Numbered from the stretch's first letter, positions 15,986-24,994 are shown. The stretch is 64,000 nucleotides of DNA from Bacteroidales bacterium (GCA_025210735.1 JAOARD010000064.1:1-64000); one strand, 5' to 3'. Translations and numbers: made by a program. The notes: generated by a model not told the origin, from the sequence alone.

Positions 15986-17938
15986 ATGTCTATTACTGAT
16001 ACTGAATATATAAAAGAGGCACTGAGTAAAGCCACTCAGGTAGAGAACAGGGAGACCTATAGTGCTGAATTTGCCGATAAGCACAAATATGTTACCCGAA
16101 CCAAGGTTAAGAGACCTCAGATTGGGGTAGAGTTCTCTTCATCGTCAATTATTGCGGGGGCTGATAAAATACTTGAAACTATAACTGAATATATTGAAGA
16201 CAGAGAGATAGATGCCGATATATACAGATGTGGTTCAGTTATGCTATCAACATCAGATGTAGTTATATCTGTACAGATGCCGGGCAAATGCCGACTATTT
16301 TTTGAGCGTGTTAAAACCTTTGATGTAAACCTTATATTAGATGCTGTTCTTAACAACTTTGCACCGGAAACAAACCTGTTGGGGCAGTATATTGCAGACG
16401 ATCTTGAACCATGGTTTGATGTACCGGCACTGCGCGATCACATCTTCTTTAAAGGACAACGAAGAGCATTGATAAAAGATGCAGGATTCATAAATCCGGA
16501 GAGTATTACAGAGTATATAGCAACAGGTGGTTACGCTGCATTTCTTAGAACCATATCATTCAGCAGACCTGAGGATGTTTATCGTCAGATAATGGAGAGC
16601 GGACTTAGAGGTCGTGGTGGCGGAGGTTACCCTACATATAAAAAATGGAAATCTGTAATAGATACAGATGCAGCAGTAAAGTACCTTATATGTAATGCCG
16701 ATGAGAGCGATCCGGGTGCATTTATGGACCGAGCACTGATAGAGAATAACCCGCATAGCCTGCTTGAGGGTATTGCAATAACAGCATATGCAAACAACAT
16801 AAACAATGTAATAATATATATCCGTAATGCATATACTCTGGCTGTAGAACGATTACAGAAAGCCATAAACGATGCATATGAGAACGGAATATTCGGATTT
16901 GATATCTTCTTTAGCGGATATAATATTAATGTGCAGGTGGTACTTGGTGCCGGAGCGTATGTATGCGGAGAGGAGACTGCACTTATACAGAGTGTTACCG
17001 GAAACAGAGCCATGCCACAGGTACGTCCGCCGTATCCTGTTACAAACGGATATAATGGTGCGCCAACGCTTGTGCACAATTGCGAAACACTGGCAAATGT
17101 TAAACTAATAATAGATAAAGGCGTTGATTGGTACCGTGGAATATCGCCTGAAAAAGCAAGTACAGGAACAAAACTATTCTCGGTATGTGGCGACTCTCTA
17201 TACAATGGCGTTGTAGAGGTGCCTTTTGGAACAGTGCTTCAGGATATGGTAAACAGTACGCTTGGCGATATTAAAGATGAAGGTAAACTTAAAGCTGTGC
17301 AACTAGGCGGTCCGGCAGGAGGAATACTAGATCCGGATAGTAAAAAAATTATACTCGATTATGAAGATCTGCGTTACCTTAATGGCGATCTGGGATCGGG
17401 AGGAATAACCCTTTTGTCAGAAGATGTATGCCTTATAGATCTTGTAAAATACCATATGAGTTTTATTAAGAGCGAGAGTTGCGGAAAGTGTATCCCTTGC
17501 CGCGAAGGTTCCAGACAGATATACCGTGTGCTTAGTGATATTACCAGAAAACCCGATAAGGACGATAAACAATCGACATTAGAGAGATTTAAAGGTATTA
17601 TACAGCTTGAGAATCTGGCTAAGGTAATGCAAAGTACATCGTTATGCGGTTTAGGTAAAACGGCGGCAACTCCGGTTTTAAGTACACTTAAGTGGTTTCG
17701 TAAAGAGTATGAAGAGCACATATTTGAGCGATCGTGTCCGTCTGGTACATGCGTAGGGTTACGTACATATGTAATAGATATTGATATGTGTACAGGATGC
17801 GGAGCATGTCTTAAACGATGTAAGTATAAAGCAATTATAGGATCACCAAAGCTGCCTTACTATATTGTAGAGGACAGGTGTGTTGGGTGTGGAGCATGTT
17901 TTAACGTATGTAAGTTTAGCGCTGTAAAAGTAAAGTAA
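15986..17938 (+). CDS. hydB: NuoF-like NAD/FMN subunit of [FeFe]-hydrogenase (HydB)
   Basis: 650 residues. Residues 1-120 are a thioredoxin-like N-terminal domain with only two cysteines (YRCGSV, MPGKC), so its usual [2Fe-2S] cluster is probably lost. Residues about 190-410 bind FMN and NAD(H) (GLRGRGGGGYPTYKKW, CNADESDPGAFMDR, GAGAYVCGEETAL). An SLBB segment follows, then the [4Fe-4S] motif SCGKCIPCREG ... LCGLG, and two C-terminal [4Fe-4S] ferredoxin motifs (CTGCGACLKRCK, CVGCGACFNVCK). Known role: site where electrons from NADH and ferredoxin meet in flavin-based electron bifurcation. hydA begins 3 bases downstream. Confidence 0.93.
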   Translation: MSITDTEYIKEALSKATQVENRETYSAEFADKHKYVTRTKVKRPQIGVEFSSSSIIAGADKILETITEYIEDREIDADIYRCGSVMLSTSDVVISVQMPGKCRLFFERVKTFDVNLILDAVLNNFAPETNLLGQYIADDLEPWFDVPALRDHIFFKGQRRALIKDAGFINPESITEYIATGGYAAFLRTISFSRPEDVYRQIMESGLRGRGGGGYPTYKKWKSVIDTDAAVKYLICNADESDPGAFMDRALIENNPHSLLEGIAITAYANNINNVIIYIRNAYTLAVERLQKAINDAYENGIFGFDIFFSGYNINVQVVLGAGAYVCGEETALIQSVTGNRAMPQVRPPYPVTNGYNGAPTLVHNCETLANVKLIIDKGVDWYRGISPEKASTGTKLFSVCGDSLYNGVVEVPFGTVLQDMVNSTLGDIKDEGKLKAVQLGGPAGGILDPDSKKIILDYEDLRYLNGDLGSGGITLLSEDVCLIDLVKYHMSFIKSESCGKCIPCREGSRQIYRVLSDITRKPDKDDKQSTLERFKGIIQLENLAKVMQSTSLCGLGKTAATPVLSTLKWFRKEYEEHIFERSCPSGTCVGLRTYVIDIDMCTGCGACLKRCKYKAIIGSPKLPYYIVEDRCVGCGACFNVCKFSAVKVK

Positions 17939-17941
17939 ATA

Positions 17942-19594
17942 ATGGGTACTATCAGATTAGATATAGATAACAGAATTGTTGAGGTAGAGAAGGGGCAAAC
18001 CATTCTTGAGGTTCTTAATGAGTGCGGAATTAATGTACCAACACTCTGTTATTTAAAAAAATATAGTCCGCTCGGAGCATGTCGCCTATGTGTTGTAGAG
18101 GTTGAGAACGAGCAGGATCTGATACCTTCATGTTCGCATATTGCCGAGGATGGTATGAAGGTTAAAACACATTCAGCAAAGGTGTTACAGGCTCGTAGGG
18201 TACTTGTGCAGATGTTGTTGGCAAATCATCCTGACGACTGTTTGTATTGCGAAAAGAATAAGAAGTGTGAGCTTCAGAGTCTGGCAGAGAGTCTGGGTGT
18301 ACTGGAGCGCAGAAATCGTAAACCATTCACAAGTAAAAAACTTGATCTGTCAAGCCCGTCAATAGTTCACGATCCGGATAAATGTGTGTTGTGTGGTCGT
18401 TGTGTAAGGGTATGTGAAACAGAGATGCTTGTTTCGGCAGTAAACTTTACCTCAAGAGGCGATAAAACGCAGGTAGAGGCACCGTTTAGTGCCGGACTTA
18501 ATTTCTCTGACTGCATACATTGCGGATTATGCATACGCTTGTGTCCAACAGCATCGTTAAGAGATAAAAACAGAGTAAATGATATTATAGAGGCGTTGAA
18601 TAATCGCGATAACAGGGTTATAATAAACTATTCGCCTGCTGTTGCATATACAATTGCTCACTACTTTAATATACGTAATAAGCGCGAGGCTTTTGGGTTG
18701 TTAAACAGCTCGTTGCGTAATATCGGATTCTATCGTGTGTTTGATGGTACCGCAGGTATCGATCTCTCTATGTGGCGCATAGCAAAAGAGTTAAAAGAGA
18801 GGATAGATAGTGGTGAGGGGTTACCCCTTATAAGTACTCTGTGTCCGTCATGGACAAAGTATGCAGAGAGTTTCTACCCTGAACTTAAACCAAATATGTC
18901 GGTAACATCATCGGGGCAGCAGATTCTTGGTAAACTTATAAAGCGCGATTTTGCCAGACATAACAATATTAATTCAGAGAATATTGTAAACGTATCTGTA
19001 CAGACATGTACATCGGGTAAATATCTTGCCGATAAGCCACAGATGACAACATCAGGTATTCACGATATTGATGTTGTAATAACCACACGAGAGCTTGTGC
19101 AGATGATACAGCTTTTCGGTATAGATCTTGATAAGAGTAGTGTAAGCAATGCCGATACACCATTTAACACAAAATCAACCTCGGCAATGTTGTCGAATGT
19201 TGTGGGAGGCACCACCGAGGGTATTCTCAGAACACTATACTATCTTATTACCGGAGAGGATTTCAGAGGTGATAAGATGATAGATTTTAAGCAATCGGAC
19301 GGGTATAAGATACACCAGATTAAGATTGCAGATAACAGTTTTAAGGTTGCAGTGGTTAATGGGCTTAAATATTTTGAGTTGATGAAGAAGGAGACAGATA
19401 TCTCTGAACTGCTGTTTATTGAGATTACTGTTTGCGAGAGTGGATGTGTAAATGGTGGCGGGCAGCCATTATCGCTTGATGATAAGATTTGTAAGAGTAT
19501 CTCACGTGAGTTTATGAAGATTGATGAGAACGATGTGATATCGGTATCGTATAAAAACCCGGAGATACAGCCATATATAACTATAGAGGAATAG
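17942..19594 (+). CDS. hydA: [FeFe]-hydrogenase catalytic-type subunit (HydA) with altered active-site loops
   Basis: 550 residues. N-terminal NuoG-like [2Fe-2S] domain (C36, C47, C50, C64), a His/Cys [4Fe-4S] motif (HPDDCLYCEKNKKC), two ferredoxin [4Fe-4S] motifs (CVLCGRCVRVC, CIHCGLCIRLC), then the H-cluster domain from about residue 215. Loop 1 is STLCPSW where catalytic enzymes have TSCCP.W: the proton-transfer cysteine is replaced by Leu. Loop 2 is QTCTSGKY instead of MPCTAKK; loop 3 is TVCESGCVNGGGQP, with both Cys present. The four [4Fe-4S]H ligands are thus kept while several residues around the diiron site differ. Part of the hydCBA operon. Activity may be slow, biased or changed. 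Confidence 0.88.
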   Translation: MGTIRLDIDNRIVEVEKGQTILEVLNECGINVPTLCYLKKYSPLGACRLCVVEVENEQDLIPSCSHIAEDGMKVKTHSAKVLQARRVLVQMLLANHPDDCLYCEKNKKCELQSLAESLGVLERRNRKPFTSKKLDLSSPSIVHDPDKCVLCGRCVRVCETEMLVSAVNFTSRGDKTQVEAPFSAGLNFSDCIHCGLCIRLCPTASLRDKNRVNDIIEALNNRDNRVIINYSPAVAYTIAHYFNIRNKREAFGLLNSSLRNIGFYRVFDGTAGIDLSMWRIAKELKERIDSGEGLPLISTLCPSWTKYAESFYPELKPNMSVTSSGQQILGKLIKRDFARHNNINSENIVNVSVQTCTSGKYLADKPQMTTSGIHDIDVVITTRELVQMIQLFGIDLDKSSVSNADTPFNTKSTSAMLSNVVGGTTEGILRTLYYLITGEDFRGDKMIDFKQSDGYKIHQIKIADNSFKVAVVNGLKYFELMKKETDISELLFIEITVCESGCVNGGGQPLSLDDKICKSISREFMKIDENDVISVSYKNPEIQPYITIEE

Positions 19595-19611
19595 TGTAGA
19601 AAGAATTTGGT

Positions 19612-21606
19612 ATGGATGAGTTTGGAAAAATAGAAGAGAAACTGGTATTTACCATTAAGGAGCTTTGCAGGGTTTGTTATACATGCGTAAGAGAGTGTCC
19701 GGCAAAGGCAATTAAGATTGCCAATGGTCAGGCAGAGGTAATTGAAGACAGATGTATAGCTTGTGGTAACTGTGTTAAGGTATGTAGCCAGAATGCAAAG
19801 CAGTTCAGGGATGAACGCGCCGATGTAAAAGATATACTAAAAAAGGAGAAGAAGGTGGTGGCTATTGTGGCACCAAGTTTTCCGGCAGAGTTTATGGAGC
19901 TTGACAACCATAAAATATTGGTTGGCATGGTAAGGGCTTTTGGATTTTACAGGGTATGCGAGGTAGGTTTTGGTGCCGATCTTGTTGCTGCTAAATATAA
20001 AGAGCTATACAGTTCCGATCTGCCAATGAAATATATATCGTCAGACTGTCCGGCAATAGTTAAGTATGTAGAGATGTATCATCCGGAACTGGCCGATAAT
20101 CTTGCTCCATACGTATCGCCAATAGTTGCTATGGCACGTGTAGTCCGCAAGCATCATGGCGATGATACAAGGATTGTATTTATAGGCCCTTGTGTTGCCA
20201 AGAAGAATGAGTCTGATGAGATTGATGCAGTAATTACATTTAAGGAGCTGCGTGCAATGCTTAATATGCAAAACATTACGCCCGATAAGGTTTCGCCATC
20301 GGAGTTTGATCTGCCACGTGCCGGAAGAGGTGCAATATTCCCAATTACGCGTGGTCTTATGCAAACGGTGCAGATTCAGGACGATTTCTCAGACGGTAAC
20401 CTGATTGTGGCAGAGGGACGATTGAACTTTCAGGAGGCACTTAACGAGTTTGAGAACGGATTGTTAAACGATCAGCATCTTGAGCTTTTGTGTTGTGAGG
20501 GATGTATAATGGGACCCGGAATATCATCGGGTGGTAAACGTTTTGCCAGACGTGCCTATGTGAGTAACTATGTAAAAAAGAAGTTATCTGACGATGAGAT
20601 AGAGATATGGAAGCAGCAGTTTGATATATACAGCTCAATAGATCTGTCGCGCACATTTAAAACCAACGATATGCGCAGCCCTATTCCAAAACGCGATAAG
20701 ATAGACGAAACGCTTAAGGAGATGGGTAAGGTAGAGCCAAAGGATCATCTGAATTGTGGAGCTTGTGGTTACTATACATGTGAGAAACATGCAATTGCAA
20801 TTGTAGAGGGGCTGGCTGAGGTTGAGATGTGTCTGCCTTATGCACTGGAGCAGCTACACACTATGGTTGAGGATCTGGCAGATACAAATACAAAGCTGGC
20901 TTCTATGAAACAGGCTCTTAAACAGTCAGAGAAGCTTGCGCATATGGGACAGTTATCGGCAGGTATTGCACATGAGCTTAATAATCCGCTGGGTGTGGTT
21001 ACAATGTATGCAAACATACTTCTTGATGAGACATCAGAAGATCATCCTGTATATAACGATCTTAAGCTTATTGTAGATCAGGTAGACAGATGCCGGAATA
21101 TAGTTGGAGGATTGCTGAATTTTGCCAGAAAAAATCAGGTGCAACTTGCAGATTGCAGTGCTGTTGATATGGTTAATAAGAGCCTGAAATCTGTTATCTT
21201 CCCTGATAATATAAAGTGTGTGGTTAAGAACGATATCAGACATACATCAATAAGAATAGATGAGGAGCAGATGATACAGGCACTGACCAATATATTTAAG
21301 AATGGTGTAGAGGCTATGCCTGAAGGAGGTAAACTTTCTATTGAACTTGTGGAAGATAATGACTATATTATATTTGAAATATCAGACACGGGTATGGGAA
21401 TACCAGAAGATATGCAATCGAAGATATTTGAGCCGTTTTTTACAACAAAAGGTATTGGAAAGGGTACCGGCCTGGGACTTGCAACAACGTATGGAATAAT
21501 TAAGATGCACAAAGGAAAAATTGAGGTGTATTCAAATACAAACGCAGAAAAAGGCAGCACGGGAACAACCTTTACTGTCTTTCTGCCTAAAAAATTAACA
21601 TCATGA
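19612..21606 (+). CDS. Sensory [FeFe]-hydrogenase fused to histidine kinase
   Basis: 664 residues. Two [4Fe-4S] motifs (CRVCYTCVRECP, CIACGNCVKVC), H-cluster domain with L1 SSDCPAIV, L2 GPCVAKKNE and L3 LLCCEGCIMGPG, a second FeS domain (NCGACGYYTCEKHA near residue 382), a coiled coil, then a HisKA H-box (GQLSAGIAHELNNPLG near residue 450) and a full HATPase with N, G1 (DTGMGIPE) and G2 (GKGTGLGLA) boxes. Family knowledge: this is the group C, kinase-linked sensory hydrogenase layout. I infer it senses H2 or reductant and phosphorylates the receiver protein whose ATG overlaps its stop by four bases. Confidence 0.92.
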   Translation: MDEFGKIEEKLVFTIKELCRVCYTCVRECPAKAIKIANGQAEVIEDRCIACGNCVKVCSQNAKQFRDERADVKDILKKEKKVVAIVAPSFPAEFMELDNHKILVGMVRAFGFYRVCEVGFGADLVAAKYKELYSSDLPMKYISSDCPAIVKYVEMYHPELADNLAPYVSPIVAMARVVRKHHGDDTRIVFIGPCVAKKNESDEIDAVITFKELRAMLNMQNITPDKVSPSEFDLPRAGRGAIFPITRGLMQTVQIQDDFSDGNLIVAEGRLNFQEALNEFENGLLNDQHLELLCCEGCIMGPGISSGGKRFARRAYVSNYVKKKLSDDEIEIWKQQFDIYSSIDLSRTFKTNDMRSPIPKRDKIDETLKEMGKVEPKDHLNCGACGYYTCEKHAIAIVEGLAEVEMCLPYALEQLHTMVEDLADTNTKLASMKQALKQSEKLAHMGQLSAGIAHELNNPLGVVTMYANILLDETSEDHPVYNDLKLIVDQVDRCRNIVGGLLNFARKNQVQLADCSAVDMVNKSLKSVIFPDNIKCVVKNDIRHTSIRIDEEQMIQALTNIFKNGVEAMPEGGKLSIELVEDNDYIIFEISDTGMGIPEDMQSKIFEPFFTTKGIGKGTGLGLATTYGIIKMHKGKIEVYSNTNAEKGSTGTTFTVFLPKKLTS

Positions 21607-22007
21607 CAAATAATAATATTGATCTGCTGATAGTAGATGATGACAGAGACATTCTGTTCCAGAGCAAGGTGTTTTTTGAGAAATCAGGGTATAGTGTTGT
21701 AACGGCGGACTCACAGCAAGAGGCTCAGATGTATCTTGAGACAGAGAAGCCGGATGTGGCAATCTTTGATCTTATGATGGAGAATGACGATAGTGGGTTT
21801 ATACTTAGCTATCTGCTTAAGAGAAAATATCCGGAAGTACCGGTAATAATTTTAACAGCAGTAGCCTCTGAGACAGGTGTTGCATTTAGTCTCGGTAGTC
21901 CGTCGGAGAGGGAATGGATTAAGGCCGATGCATATTTTGAGAAAGGAACAGAACTGAAAGCTATTGATACGCAGATACGGAAGTTTCTGGGTAAAACAGA
22001 TGAGTAA
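21603..22007 (+). CDS. Single-domain response regulator
   Basis: 134 residues, a single receiver domain: acidic pocket IVDDDRD, phospho-accepting Asp in VAIFDLMMEN (near residue 59), Thr in IILTAV. No DNA-binding output. It overlaps the hydrogenase-kinase stop codon (ATGA), so it is the direct partner of that kinase and probably passes phosphate or binds a target protein such as the next kinase. Confidence 0.92.
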   Translation: MTNNNIDLLIVDDDRDILFQSKVFFEKSGYSVVTADSQQEAQMYLETEKPDVAIFDLMMENDDSGFILSYLLKRKYPEVPVIILTAVASETGVAFSLGSPSEREWIKADAYFEKGTELKAIDTQIRKFLGKTDE

Positions 22008-22021
22008 TTTATTTTAGTTGT

Positions 22022-23152
22022 ATGAACAGGATTAAGATATTGGTAGTTGACGACGAGTTTGGAATAAGAGCCGGAATAGAGCGGATTTTAAAGAATCATA
22101 CTATAAGCTATCCGTTTTTGGAAGAGGATATAGACTTTGATATACTGATTGCAGAAACGGGTGAGCAGGCAGTTGAAATTATTGATGAGAATGTGCCGGA
22201 GATAATTCTGCTTGACAATAAGTTGCCCGGTATTCAGGGTGTAGAGGTGCTAAAGTATGTAAATGCAAAGTATCCTGACATATTGGTAATGATGATTACG
22301 TCGTATGCATCGCTTGATCTGGCTGTTGAGGCAACATATCGTGGCGCATGGGATTTTGTTCCAAAGCCTTTTACGCCACAGGAGCTGAAGGCATCCATTG
22401 AGAATGCTGCCAAGCATCTGTATCTTAAACGTATGACATCTAAGTTGCATCAGGATGGTAAGCAGATACGTTTCCAGTTTCTGTCGGTATTGTCGCATGA
22501 GCTTAAATCGCCTATTAATGCTGTTGAGGGTTATCTTAAGATGCTACAGAATCGTGATCTTGGCGATAGTATGGATGACTACAATGAGGTTGTTGAACGT
22601 TCGTTGGTTCGTATTAATGGTATGCGTACGCTTATACTAGATCTGCTTGATCTTACAAAGATAGAGACAGGCAGTAAGATGCGTAAACTAGAGAATGTTG
22701 TCATTAAGGAGCTGTTTGCTGATGCTGTGGATACAATTACCCCGTATGCAATACAGAAAGATATCACTATTGGTGTTGAACATGACGATGATATGGTTGT
22801 TTTTGCCGATAGAGAAGAGCTGCTTATAATATTAAATAACCTGCTATCTAATGCTGTTAAATATAATAAAGCCGGAGGAGAGGTTTGGCTAAGGGCAACC
22901 TGCATTAATGAGTCGTGGCGTTTACAGGTAGAGGATACTGGTGTAGGAATGACAAAGCAGGAGCAGAAAAAACTGTTTGGAGAGTTTGTACGTTTTAAGA
23001 ATCCTAAAGCAGAAGGTGTAAATGGTAGTGGCTTAGGATTATCAATAGTAAAAAAGATGGTTGAGTTTTATAGTGGTGGTATAGAGGTGCATAGCGAGCC
23101 TGATGAGGGCACAGTGTTTACAATTGTTTTTCCAAAAGCTTGTCAGGAATAA
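22022..23152 (+). CDS. Receiver-histidine kinase hybrid (REC-HisKA-HATPase)
   Basis: 376 residues. N-terminal receiver domain (VVDDEFG, phospho-Asp in IILLDNKLPG, Thr in MMITSYAS, Lys in FVPKPFTP), then HisKA with FQFLSVLSHELKSPINAVEG and HATPase with LSNAVKYNKAGG, DTGVGMT and GSGLGLSIVKKM. No membrane segment. Third member of a kinase-receiver-kinase relay beginning at the sensory hydrogenase, so it may be a second input node. No DNA-binding output is encoded here, so the final target lies elsewhere. Confidence 0.92.
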   Translation: MNRIKILVVDDEFGIRAGIERILKNHTISYPFLEEDIDFDILIAETGEQAVEIIDENVPEIILLDNKLPGIQGVEVLKYVNAKYPDILVMMITSYASLDLAVEATYRGAWDFVPKPFTPQELKASIENAAKHLYLKRMTSKLHQDGKQIRFQFLSVLSHELKSPINAVEGYLKMLQNRDLGDSMDDYNEVVERSLVRINGMRTLILDLLDLTKIETGSKMRKLENVVIKELFADAVDTITPYAIQKDITIGVEHDDDMVVFADREELLIILNNLLSNAVKYNKAGGEVWLRATCINESWRLQVEDTGVGMTKQEQKKLFGEFVRFKNPKAEGVNGSGLGLSIVKKMVEFYSGGIEVHSEPDEGTVFTIVFPKACQE

Positions 23153-23174
23153 ATAATTGTTATTTTTGTAACAG
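23140..23174 (+). promoter_or_regulatory. rex promoter with candidate Rex operator
   Basis: TTG at 23140-23142 and TATTTTTG at 23161-23168 give a -33/-7 pair. Across the -7 box lies TTGTTA-N6-TAACAG (23157-23174), which matches the known Rex operator pattern TTGTTA-N6-TAACAA except for the last base. Binding there would block the promoter, so rex is probably autoregulated by the NADH/NAD+ ratio. Confidence 0.6.
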
Positions 23175-23207
23175 TGATAGTTGTAGTTTATTATAATTGA
23201 GTTAAGC

Positions 23208-23840
23208 ATGAATTTACCGGAAAGGACTATTGAGAGACTAAGTGAGTACAGAAGAAGTTTATTGAATTGGTTATCGTCAGGTAGTACGCATATCTTTTCG
23301 CATGAATTGGCTAAACTTCATAATATTACACCTGTTCAGGTTCGTAGAGATATTATGCTTATTGGTTATTCAAGTGTTAAGAAAAAGGGGTATGATGTTA
23401 AGGATCTGATAACCGAGATAGGTAAGATAATTGACTCAGACGAGGGGCTTAACGTAGCTGTTCTTGGTATGGGTAATCTGGGACGCGCGGTAACTACATA
23501 CTTTAACGGAAAGCGCTCTAAGATGCGTATTGTTGCAACATTTGATGTTGATCAGACAAAGATAGGCAGGGTTATATCCGGTGTAAATTGCTATCACATT
23601 AACGATCTTAAGAAGATAATAGCAGAGAAGAATATAAGTATTGGTGTTATTACCACACCAACCGATACTGCCAATAATATTGCAGAAGATCTTGTTGTTG
23701 CCGGAATAAAGGGGATAATGAACTTTACAACTATTCCACTAAATGTGTCATCGAATGTATATCTTGAGGAGTACGATATGATTACCTCGCTTGAGAAGGT
23801 TGCCTATTTTGTAAAGAAGCATAACTCTAATGTGAGATAG
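23208..23840 (+). CDS. rex: Redox-sensing transcriptional repressor Rex
   Basis: 210 residues, the usual length. N-terminal winged helix (residues 1-80, VQVRRDIMLIGY) and a Rossmann NAD-binding domain with GMGNLGRA near residue 91, then the domain-swapped C-terminal helix (VAYFVKKHN). Known role: Rex binds DNA when NAD+ is high and lets go when NADH rises, controlling fermentation and hydrogenase genes. Its place right after the hydrogenase and sensor genes fits NADH-linked control of that operon. The ribF-like gene follows with one base between. Confidence 0.93.
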   Translation: MNLPERTIERLSEYRRSLLNWLSSGSTHIFSHELAKLHNITPVQVRRDIMLIGYSSVKKKGYDVKDLITEIGKIIDSDEGLNVAVLGMGNLGRAVTTYFNGKRSKMRIVATFDVDQTKIGRVISGVNCYHINDLKKIIAEKNISIGVITTPTDTANNIAEDLVVAGIKGIMNFTTIPLNVSSNVYLEEYDMITSLEKVAYFVKKHNSNVR

Positions 23841-23841
23841 T

Positions 23842-24753
23842 ATGCAGGTACATTACAGCTTGGATAACCTGAATATAAGTAACAGTGTTGTTACTGTAGG
23901 ATCGTTTGACGGGGTTCATTTCGGACATGCTGTAATAATAAATCGTATAAATGAGCTTGCACGTAAAATGGGAGGGCAGAGTGTTGTTTTTACTTTCTAT
24001 CCGCATCCGCGCAAGGTGTTATATCCCGATTCAAAAGGAAAAGATCTTAAGATGATTACCACAATAGAGGAGAAGATACCTCTGTTAGAGAAACTTGGTC
24101 TTGATCATCTTGTGGTAGCTCCGTTTACACACAGTTTCTCAGAACTTACATCAACAGAATTTGTAAGGCAGATTCTTGTACAGAAACTTAATGCAGTATG
24201 TGTTGTGGTGGGGTTTAATCACTTTTTTGGACATAACAGAACCGGAGATTTTAGTCTTTTACATCTGCTTGGCGATGAGTTGAATTTTAAGGTTGAAGAG
24301 ATTCCTGAGCAGGATGTTCAGAATGAGACTGTAAGTTCAACTACAATAAGAAAATCGTTGGAAAGGGGTAGGATAGGTCGCGTTAATGCATATCTAGATC
24401 ACTACTATTTTGTATTCTCGGTGATAGATAACGCTGAGGTTCCGACTGGTTGGTTCTGCGAATCGCGTGCATCGTTCTGTATAGATGATGATGATAAGCT
24501 GTTGCCTCCGTTTGGAGCATATGCTGTAACTGTATTCTATAATAATTTGGAGTATAAGGCTATGGCATGGCATAATATAAAGAATGAGAACCAGTTTTTC
24601 CTGGAATTTATAGACGAGGTGTCTGTTACAGAAGGGGAGAGTATATCGGTAGTATTCCATAAAAAGCTTTTTGTATCAGACAGCGAGTATAATGGAACTT
24701 TTATAAAGGATCTGAAAAAAAGTTATCAGGTTGTTTCTGAACTTATCTACTAA
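23842..24753 (+). CDS. RibF-like FAD synthetase with degenerate riboflavin kinase half
   Basis: 303 residues. The N-terminal FMN adenylyltransferase part is intact: VTVGSFDGVHFGH, FTFYPHPRKVL, GFNHFFGHNRTGD, and VSSTTIRKSLERG at the end. The C-terminal riboflavin kinase part keeps the overall length (ending FIKDLKKSYQ) but lacks the G..LGFPTAN motif: the matching region reads DNAEVPTGWFCES. I infer a protein that can make FAD from FMN but probably cannot phosphorylate riboflavin. Next to rex and the flavin-containing hydrogenase operon; a second, complete RibF is expected elsewhere in the genome. Confidence 0.8.
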   Translation: MQVHYSLDNLNISNSVVTVGSFDGVHFGHAVIINRINELARKMGGQSVVFTFYPHPRKVLYPDSKGKDLKMITTIEEKIPLLEKLGLDHLVVAPFTHSFSELTSTEFVRQILVQKLNAVCVVVGFNHFFGHNRTGDFSLLHLLGDELNFKVEEIPEQDVQNETVSSTTIRKSLERGRIGRVNAYLDHYYFVFSVIDNAEVPTGWFCESRASFCIDDDDKLLPPFGAYAVTVFYNNLEYKAMAWHNIKNENQFFLEFIDEVSVTEGESISVVFHKKLFVSDSEYNGTFIKDLKKSYQVVSELIY

Positions 24754-24884
24754 CCATTTTATCAATAATATCAGGCAGATCTGAGGAGTATTTTCAGAGT
24801 TACCTGTTTATAGTTACAGCTGTTGAGTATCAATTTAGGTATATACACCTCTGTATTGAATCAGGATATCAATAAAATTTGTAT

Positions 24885-24910
24885 AACACATATTTTAAGG
24901 TGTGTTTTTA
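24885..24910 (+). terminator. Intrinsic terminator after ribF-like gene
   Basis: AACACA (24885-24890) pairs with TGTGTT (24901-24906) around a 10-base loop, running into a T-rich tail. Confidence 0.5.
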
Positions 24911-24965
24911 TTGGCTTTCTTGCATTACCTTTTTTATATTTGTCTCCTCTTACTATAAGAGGAGA
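24911..24965 (+). promoter_or_regulatory. cys promoter with 10-bp perfect palindrome at the transcript start
   Basis: TTG (24911-24913) and TATATTTG (24935-24942) form a promoter. Directly after the -7 box is TCTCCTCTTA-CTA-TAAGAGGAGA (24943-24965), a perfect 10-bp inverted repeat with a 3-base centre. It covers the expected transcription start and first transcribed bases, so it can act as a repressor operator or as a 5' hairpin of the mRNA. Confidence 0.6.
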
Positions 24966-24994
24966 AATTTATTAATAAGGAGGTAGCCTGTAAG

